This document shows, piece after piece, positions 9,181 to 14,942 of a DNA stretch of 14,942 nt. The position numbers were made by a program, and so were the translations under genes. The notes beneath the pieces were generated by a model. That model worked only from the letters and a program-made list of their open reading frames with translations, did no database searches and was not told the origin of the DNA. The stretch lies in NCBI GenBank assembly GCA_003024985.2, contig PXIH01S0033831.1, one strand, 5' to 3'. Source of the DNA: Euperipatoides rowelli (lineage: Eukaryota > Onychophora > Udeonychophora > Euonychophora > Peripatopsidae). The stretch's first letter is position 1. Each line of letters opens with the position of its first letter.

Positions 9181-9364
9181 AATTGGGTCTTTTGGGGCTG
9201 CATGATAATGGTAGGTCTGAGATCCAGATGATATAGAATAGTGGGGAAATGAATGAAATCGTGGCAGTCGATAGAATGCAGGCCGACCTAATGACCTATG
9301 GGCCTAGATGGGTAATTGGCAGTTTTGGGGCTGGATGTGCTAGGTGGAGTCCGAGATCCAGACG
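9181..9364. repeat. Direct duplication with about 134-bp offset
   Basis: Copy 1 (9181-9230) and copy 2 (9314-9364) share AATTGG, TTTTGGGGCTG, ATG, GGT and GAGATCCAGA in the same order. The stretch between them is not evidently repeated further. It lies wholly inside the 9034-10480 element, so it probably arose by internal tandem duplication of that transposon. Confidence 0.6.
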
Positions 9365-10312
9365 CTTGTTAACTTACTACCAAACATTACAGTTTTTACA
9401 AATCTTTATAGCCTAGACTGAAAAAAAAAAATTGTGTACAAATATTTTATTCCTTTACATTTAAAAAAAAACGTTATAAATTAATGTTTTCTAGCATTTA
9501 TCCAAATAATTTGTTATTGGAGGGATAAGTAACGCTTCAATAATGAAGACTTGATCTGAGGGTTTAATAAAACACTGGTGACTTATTGTAGGTCAATGAT
9601 TGCGGTCATCTTTATGTCTGCTTAAGTTATTTTTATTTTGAAGTTGACAATTTTGTTTGATAAGCTCCAGAGTAGAGTAGATTGTTTTCTTTTGAAAACT
9701 GTCTGCCATTTACTGTTAAAATATCGATGACGGTAGGTTTTTTAAAATTTTTTTATAAAGTTGTTTTGAATTGAGAGATTATGATAGGCTAGTAGGCTAG
9801 CTAGCCACTACAATATACGGTAGCCTACTGTAATATAATTTGAAACAATTGGTTGCATTTTTATTTTTAAAGATCAATATTTGAAATGATTTCAAAAATA
9901 CTGTTTTACAGTATTTGAATTTTTAATTGGAATTTATTTACTAAAATTTAAACACGACTTTTGCCAATTACATTTCAGTAACAAATACCACATGTAGCCT
10001 GTAGTAAAGTATAATCATAGATTCAAATAGATAATGAAACTTAAATAGTAATTTAATATCTAATTAAAAAAATAGGATGCAGTAACAATTTGTATTACAA
10101 TATTTAATAAGAACAAATCAATATATTCAGATAAAGTATTTATAACAGAAATAATAATTGAAGCAGGGTGATATCAAAACAGAAGCATGAAGATAAATTT
10201 TTGGTGTTTAACTGTATTTAAAGTTTAATTTGTTTAGTTGGAAGGGGTGAGATTATGTGACAACTGCCCCAATTTTTTTATGATTTGGTGAATTTCAGCC
10301 CTGTATCAAATT

Positions 10313-10454
10313 GCTCTAATTTATACTGCTCCAAACAATATTTTTTGTTGCTCCAAATTAATTTTTTTGTTGCTCCAAACTAAAATTTTTGTTGCTCCAA
10401 GCTGCACTAAATTAATTTTTTTGCTGCTCTAAAACACCTGAAAATGCACTCCAA
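10313..10454 (+). repeat. 22-bp-period subterminal repeat array
   Basis: GCTCCAA or a close variant (GCTCTAA, GCACTAA) starts at 10313, 10328, 10350, 10372, 10394, 10404, 10426 and 10446. Four of the seven steps are exactly 22 bases, and the spacers are T-rich (TTAATTTTTTTGTT). The array ends about 15 bases inside the right inverted end of the transposon. Arrays like this often hold transposase-binding sites, and a 22-base step puts successive sites near two helical turns apart. The function is inferred. Confidence 0.75.
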
Positions 10455-10850
10455 AAATATATTGTTATTTTCCATCACTGAAAACGGTGTTCTTATTTGG
10501 GTTATACATTAACATTCTCCTGAACCTTAGATGAGGCAAAAACTAGGAAGGCATTGTTGCATGGCCCAGCTTGGATTTCTTTCAAAGTGATCAAAGTGTT
10601 TGTGTGGTGATGGCGCTCTTGTTTAATGATTGAGCGCTTATACCTAACTTTGGGTGAGAAATAGAGGGTGCCGCTTCCTTTGACAGCAGTCTATGGCAAT
10701 GTACACAAGGATCTGTGTAGGCCTATTTAAAGTTTAGCAAATAATAGAGAGAACTTTTTAGTAGGCCTATAACAGGACTACCTGCATCAACTGAGGAAAA
10801 GCGTTGAGTGGTTTTACTAGGAACAGTTACAATATATCCGCAAGCCAATC

Positions 10851-11265
10851 TTGGACCGTGGATCTAGGTAATTTTATTGGGGGAGCAAAGTTGGCTTCTG
10901 ACTTCCCCCCCTTGATATTTGTGGGGGGGGGGGAGTTGACTTCTGCCACCACCACCCCATTTCTGCGGGTGTTCTCCCCAACCAAATATTTAAAGTTTTG
11001 TTTTGGTTGTGTGGTTGTTTTGATAGCCATTAATCATTACTTTACTCTCATATTATTATTAAACATGGATACGGTAACTTTATATTAAATAGCCTACTTA
11101 AATTTTTGGTTGAGCGCCCTTTGCACTATTTTACCCATATCAAAAACTAAATACAACTAGCCTACTGTAGACTATATATTTTTTAATGGCAAGGACCAGT
11201 TTGAGTCCCCCCAGAAATGATGACGGTTGGCTGAACCCTCTTGCCACTCCCTAGATCCAGCTCTG
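10851..11265. mobile_element. Degenerate hAT-like element (candidate)
   Basis: The right end on the minus strand reads CAGAGCTGGATCTAGGG, a good hAT-type terminus. Near 10859-10868 on the plus strand the same TGGATCTAGG occurs in the opposite orientation, which gives candidate ends about 415 bases apart. The outermost six bases on the left do not match, and I see no target duplication. The interior contains a C7/G11-12 potential hairpin and two GTTG(G/A)CTTCTG repeats (about 10890 and 10935). The overlapping 94- and 67-codon frames on opposite strands here are composition artefacts. Confidence 0.4.
10910..10934. repeat. C-run/G-run hairpin
   Basis: A C7 run is followed 11 bases later by a longer G run, which can pair with it to give a stem of seven or more G-C pairs. 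This is exceptional in the surrounding AT-rich DNA. It sits inside the candidate hAT-like element at 10851-11265. It could equally form a G-rich structure on one strand. Confidence 0.5.
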
Positions 11266-11719
11266 CCGTAAGGAATGTATTAAATTAAATAAATATTGAA
11301 ATTAGTCAAAAGTTATAGGCTAGGCTTGAGTCAATAAGTAGGCCTTTAGAAACACAACAGATAAAATGTGTGTTTATATAGATTTGTAATAATGTGGCTA
11401 TGGTATAGGCTACAGTAAGTCTCGATGCAACATTATTTTTGTAAAAAGTTGAATGTGTACTAGGCCTATATTGTTTACAGATAATAATTTGTCATTAAAT
11501 TCGGTCAAAAGATTTAAGTGGTGGACTTTATTTGTAGGCTAACTCTTTTAGGTTGCCATGAATAAAAAATAAAATCTTATTTGCAGTTTATTGGACACAA
11601 TTTGAATTAGGCTAAGTACTTGTAGATGTAGTGTGCACTAAAACAAACAAAAAATGTTTCTGTATGGACAAAGATTTTAAAATCATATTCAAGTGCCAAT
11701 CTACCAGAAAGTAACTTAC
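11266..11719. other. No gene recognised
   Basis: This is AT-rich sequence with several TAGGCCT/TAGGCTA motifs (11323, 11339, 11409, 11461, 11537). I see no coding exon or transposon terminus. Confidence 0.5.
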
Positions 11720-11860
11720 ACCATTTTCAGTATTGCTGCAGTGACCAGCTTGATTTTTCTGAAAGCTTAATATGTTATTGATGGGCATGAAAACAGATCT
11801 ATGCAAATTTTTAGGGTCATAGGCCAAATTACCTTGAAACCTGGGGTCATTAAAGTTCAT
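11720..11860 (-). CDS. Weak candidate exon, unknown protein
   Basis: On the minus strand an ATG at 11860 opens 47 codons. They include FNDPRFQGNLAYDPKNLHRS followed by VFMPINNILSFQKN, and end in ENG before GGT and GTAAGT (donor at 11719, phase 0). The composition is less AT-driven than in other chance frames here. The pattern Asp-Pro-Arg-Phe, about 12 residues, then Arg-Ser-Val-x-x-Pro-Ile-x-Asn faintly recalls the GAF domain of animal cyclic-nucleotide phosphodiesterases. The downstream Gly-Val-x-x-x-x-Asn-Lys part of that domain is missing. No upstream acceptor is convincing. Chance is the leading alternative. Confidence 0.15.
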
Positions 11861-11863
11861 CAC

Positions 11864-12709
11864 AAAATTAAAAAATGAGAAGAATTTAACAAACCATTTA
11901 GCCTAACTTCAAGGACATCCATATTTTTTCATTTTTTATTATTATTTGTAACTGGTTTATGAAGTTGCAAGCTAGGCGCATGTAAAAACTAGTAACATTC
12001 ATGTAGTTTATAGTATGATTATGTATAACTTCTGAGAGGTCCTTGAACAATTTTGTTTTTTCATGTTCATTTGTGAGTGTGGCCGAGACAAAAATGAGTG
12101 TTCAATGTTCAGGCCTCAGTTGAAGAGATATATATACTGTACGATGCTTTATCACATCTAATATCTCCAAACTGCCATCCCCATATCAACAGCTGCACTG
12201 CTTAGCAAAGAGGCCCTAACTTAAACTACAATTTTTGAATTTTTTGAGTTATTGGTAAAGAACCATCTGTAAGCACATATTTTATCTTTCTGCAAAAGAC
12301 AAACAATTACTGCATGTTTAAAAATGCTTAAAAATCAGTTAATACAAAGCCCTATGTGTAATTTATACCAAAAAACTTTGCAAAAAAGCCTAACTACAAA
12401 TTTATATTGGTAGGGCCTTTTAGCTTAGGATTATTCTAGTGATGTCAAATAAGGCTTTTAATTTCAATCATAAAATATAATTTATTTAGTTACTATTTTG
12501 AAATTAGATTAGTATTACAGTAAATTATTGTTATAACATCAGTGATTTGCTACATTTAGTCTATTAATAATAATTACAAACATTTCCCGCCTTAAATGAT
12601 TGACAAATTTCCAAAGTTAGGTTTTACTATGTTAAAAAATAATTTCCAAGTAAGAGTTTTTAATAAGTCAACACACTGTACTTCTTTTTAAATTAAAGTA
12701 GTTCAATGC
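11864..12709. other. No gene recognised
   Basis: This is AT-rich sequence. A 41-codon plus-strand frame near 12033-12158 contains CECGRDKNECSMF but has a stop at each side, no good splice sites and no family match. I see no transposon ends. Confidence 0.5.
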
Positions 12710-12722
12710 ATGTTTAATGATT

Positions 12723-12833
12723 TTTTTTTAAAAAATTAGGCAGATGATTTTTGCCTGATTCAAACCAGGGATCAACTTGGTCCTCTGGCACCGAGCGATC
12801 TGACTTTGACCGCTCCACTAGGCCGATAGGTCT
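12723..12833 (-). mobile_element. Minimal tRNA-derived SINE with target duplication
   Basis: Read on the minus strand, the element has an A box TCGGCCTAGTGGAGC (12812-12826) and a B box GGTTTGAATCA (12756-12766), which close a tRNA-like head of about 80 bases. A short hairpin (AGGCA/TGCCT) and an A-rich tail follow. The flanks are ATGTTTAATGATT (12710-12722) and ATGTTTAGTGATT (12834-12846), matching at 12 of 13 bases. That is the mark of insertion by a LINE machinery. The head most resembles a Ser/Leu-type tRNA with a longer variable region, but it lacks a clean acceptor stem. It is only about 111 bases long, with no separate body, so it could be a retrocopied tRNA instead of a true SINE family. 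Confidence 0.75.
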
Positions 12834-12846
12834 ATGTTTAGTGATT

Positions 12847-14181
12847 CTAAATCCCAAAAACTAAATTCTGAAAAGTTTGCTTTTCAATTTAAATAGCTGG
12901 TAAGTAAGAGTATTTTATGCGAGTTAACTAAAAAAAGTAGGCTACCTGGTATTGTTTTAATTTATATTACATAGTAAATGGAGTTTTGTAATCAATAAAT
13001 AATTTAGAAACTAATTAAAATGATTTTATGTTATAATGATTACCATTCTAGTTTTCAAAAGAAAATACAAAAATGTAGCCTATTTGATTTTTTTTTTTAT
13101 AATTTACAGCTATTTAAAAGAAAATGGACTATTCACTACTCCCTTATGTCAATGTATAATAACTTCGTCAAAAATAAAATGAATATATGCTATGAACTTA
13201 TGAAGTCTATAGAAAAATTGTAACTTAATGAAATGAGCATTTCATTTACTAAATTAGTTCATGAAGAGTGTGAAAATTGTGAAGAGGGTACAGTTTCTGA
13301 AACTAGTTTAGATTAAATTTGGATTTACTGCTTTTAATTACCGCATTGGTTTAGGATGGATGGTCAGATGTTAATGGGAAACTAAAAATTGTCATGTTAT
13401 ATTATATGTATGGCATATTAAAATAAAATAAAAGTCTATGGTAAAATGTTAGCTATTAGAAACAAATTATAGCTAATGAATAAAATTAAAGAAGGAAATT
13501 ACAATACTTTTTTGTGCTTTTAAATAAAATCGAAAAATAATATATTATTGTAATCATTTTATTTCAATATTTAAAATAATACAAGTAGATAATTTATAAC
13601 TGTAAATTATTTAGATTAAGCCTATCATTTAGGCAGAAAATTNTACATATTGAAAGATAGGGCTTTTTTTTTAAAGTATTATTATATATATTTTTTCTAA
13701 CAAACAAACAAAGCAAAAAGGGCCTAACTGAAATGGTGTCTTAAGTAGGCTACTTATAAAATATTCTTCAGCAAAAAAGTCTTATATAATAAATGTTACA
13801 CTCCCATTTGTTCAGAGAAAAAAAACTTTAATTCTTTCAGGTCCGCTTTTACACAAAACACGTTTTTCTCTGTTTCTGGAAAACTTACTTGGGCCTTATT
13901 GCTAAGGAGGGCAGTACAGGTAGGCTTACATAATAAAATTTCAAAATGTAAAAGACAAAACTTCTGACAAATAGCCACACACAAAAATATTAGGTGGACC
14001 ATAAAGTTTGTAATGTAGCTCTTGATTTCCAGCAAATATCTTCACTCCCCCCCCCTATCTTTTAGTTAAAAAAACAAAGTCAATATCATTACCAGTTTAT
14101 TATCTTCCCAATGTTAAGGGACGGTAGGCTTTTATCAGCAAACATTTTTTTTAGTCATTTTTTATTGGATTAAACTTCTTA
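12847..14181. other. No gene recognised; one ambiguous base
   Basis: This is strongly AT-rich sequence. The frame at 13020-13223 is Lys/Asn/Phe/Tyr-biased, as expected by chance. The minus-strand frame at 13796-14035 contains a donor-like CAAGTAAGT but no acceptor or family match. Base 13643 is N, an unresolved call. A C9 run lies at about 14046-14054. Confidence 0.5.
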
Positions 14182-14258
14182 TATTTTGGATGAAGGGTGG
14201 ATTTTATTGGATAATTTTGGCCAAAATTACCCATAAAATCTACCCTTCATCAAAAATA
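14182..14258. repeat. Nearly loopless 77-bp palindrome
   Basis: The left arm (14182-14220) and the reverse complement of the right arm (14221-14258) match at about 35 of 39 positions, and the centre is TTTTGGCCAAAA. Shared blocks include GATGAAGGGT and ATTTTAT. Such palindromes can arise as the collapsed core of a foldback element, and if transcribed they form a simple hairpin. I see no flanking duplication. Confidence 0.75.
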
Positions 14259-14942
14259 AAAAGTGTATTCCAAAATATTTAGCTTCCGTGTTTATAGTAA
14301 AATCCACCAGGTGGTGGTATCTTACGACAAATAGCTATATTACAATGGTTAACACGATTATTAACGAAGTGGTTTTTGGCCAAACGATTATACTGTTATA
14401 GACAACCAAGTGCCCTGGCAAGGTATGTGATTTATTGTAATTAAATCTTTTAATTTGCACCAAAAAATCTTAGATATTTCCTAATATTTTTTCCATGATA
14501 AAAGCGTATCATCCCCCAATGTTAAGCCATTATTATTATTTTTTTTTTTTCAGGTTTTTAAAAAATAAATGTAATGCTCATTGCTCAAATTATTAAAAAG
14601 AAAACTAATCCATGTTGAAACTCGAAAGCCTATCAAAAATAGATTTTTTTTCTTTTTTTAAATTTATTATAAAACTCAAATAGTGTACTGTAACTCTTTC
14701 AAAAGTTATTCCCTGATTACATTACAGTGTGTATATACTTGTTTACATTTGCCACTTGTTTTCACTCTGAAGAATAACAAAATGTCATCCTGTCTCTGGA
14801 TCCCTCCAATTCGTGAATTCACCATTGAATTTCTATCTTCATTGTTTGAGTATTTTACCCTATCATCAATCAGATCATTTCCCCATATTTTAAGTTATTA
14901 GGGTGGAGGCACCAGTTATGGGCACCTTAAGGATTTTCATTT
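14259..14942. other. No gene recognised
   Basis: Near 14306-14319 there is CCACCAGGTGGTGG, a small palindrome close to the CTCF core. The plus-strand frame at 14683-14901 and a 39-codon minus-strand frame over 14703-14822 lack splice or family support. The region is less AT-rich near 14780-14930, so an exon running off the window cannot be excluded. Confidence 0.4.

Larger units (their letters stand above)
9034..10480. mobile_element. Non-autonomous DNA transposon with perfect 12-bp inverted ends
   Basis: The left end is CAGTGATGGAAA (9034-9045) and the right end is its exact reverse complement, TTTCCATCACTG (10469-10480). The flanks are AAAACG on both sides (9028-9033 and 10481-10486), an exact 6-bp target duplication. 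Inside both ends lie GCTCCAA motifs: three copies near 9050-9075 and an array at 10313-10454. They point the same way on the plus strand although the ends are inverted. The 1447-bp body has no transposase. CAGTG ends fit the hAT superfamily. Most hAT elements make 8-bp duplications, so 6 bp suggests a subgroup with shorter duplications or a different superfamily. Confidence 0.75.

Noticed and set aside
8895-9203. 102-codon minus-strand frame
   Set aside because: It spans the G12 run and crosses the left boundary of the transposon at 9034. It has no domain resemblance.
10804-11088. Overlapping 94- and 67-codon frames on opposite strands
   Set aside because: They lie in a degenerate hAT-like element with C and G runs, and open frames on both strands reflect composition.
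12756-12826. A functional tRNA gene on the minus strand
   Set aside because: The A and B boxes are good, but there is no paired acceptor stem or clean anticodon arm, and target duplications flank an A-rich tail. It is a retro-insertion.
13796-14035. Minus-strand 79-codon frame with an internal CAAGTAAGT donor
   Set aside because: No acceptor, no domain match, and composition like other chance frames.
14683-14901. Plus-strand 72-codon frame and a minus-strand 39-codon frame in the same place
   Set aside because: Neither has splice sites or a family match. The region is only slightly less AT-rich than its surroundings.
1-14942. CRISPR array, bacterial operon, phage or plasmid features
   Set aside because: No regular short repeats with unique spacers, no ribosome-binding sites before long frames, and the splice signals and SINE/LINE remnants point to an animal genome.

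Overview
This window looks like non-coding DNA from a eukaryotic nuclear genome. It is very AT-rich, full of homopolymer runs, and has no open reading frame longer than about 100 codons. Transposon relics, tRNA-derived SINEs and splice-like signals are scattered through it. The palindrome TAGGCCTA and its relatives (TAGGCTA, TAGCCTA) are strongly over-represented. From memory this habit is common in marine deuterostomes such as echinoderms and also in some fishes, so a marine animal is likely. The exact group cannot be fixed from this sequence alone, and an echinoderm is only a guess. There is no sign of a bacterial operon, a CRISPR array or rRNA.

Layout. Bases 1-129: a purine-rich imperfect tandem repeat that runs into a Helitron-like 3' end (hairpin plus CTAG). 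130-1990: nothing recognisable apart from homopolymer tracts. 1991-2656: a non-autonomous hAT-like element with degenerate inverted ends and an imperfect 8-bp target duplication. 2876-2966: a tRNA-derived SINE head. 3141-3730: the best candidate for part of a host gene. It has a TATA-like box, a perfect CRE (TGACGTCA) and a short exon encoding a signal peptide, which ends at a strong splice donor in phase 1. About 1.6 kb of featureless sequence, probably intron, follows. 5367-5615: a 92/95-bp inverted repeat around a 62-bp loop. 5936-6656: five same-strand copies of a GGGTGGGACA motif at steadily widening intervals.

7439-8928: perhaps a second hAT-like element. It contains the C-terminal and 3' tail remnant of a non-LTR retrotransposon (7778-8200). 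9034-10480: the clearest DNA transposon, with perfect 12-bp inverted ends, an exact 6-bp flanking duplication, an internal 134-bp-offset duplication and a 22-bp-period subterminal array. 10851-11265: a third, degenerate hAT-like element with a C-run/G-run hairpin. 11720-11860: a weak candidate exon on the minus strand. 12723-12833: a very short tRNA-derived SINE with a 13-bp target duplication (12 of 13 bases match). 14182-14258: a nearly loopless palindrome. The rest is AT-rich sequence in which I recognise nothing.

The only plausible host coding sequence is the signal-peptide exon. Its later exons are not identifiable here, so the mature protein stays unknown. Everything else is best read as the transposon-rich intron and flanks of a large gene or an intergenic interval. 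I found no convincing new multi-gene system.
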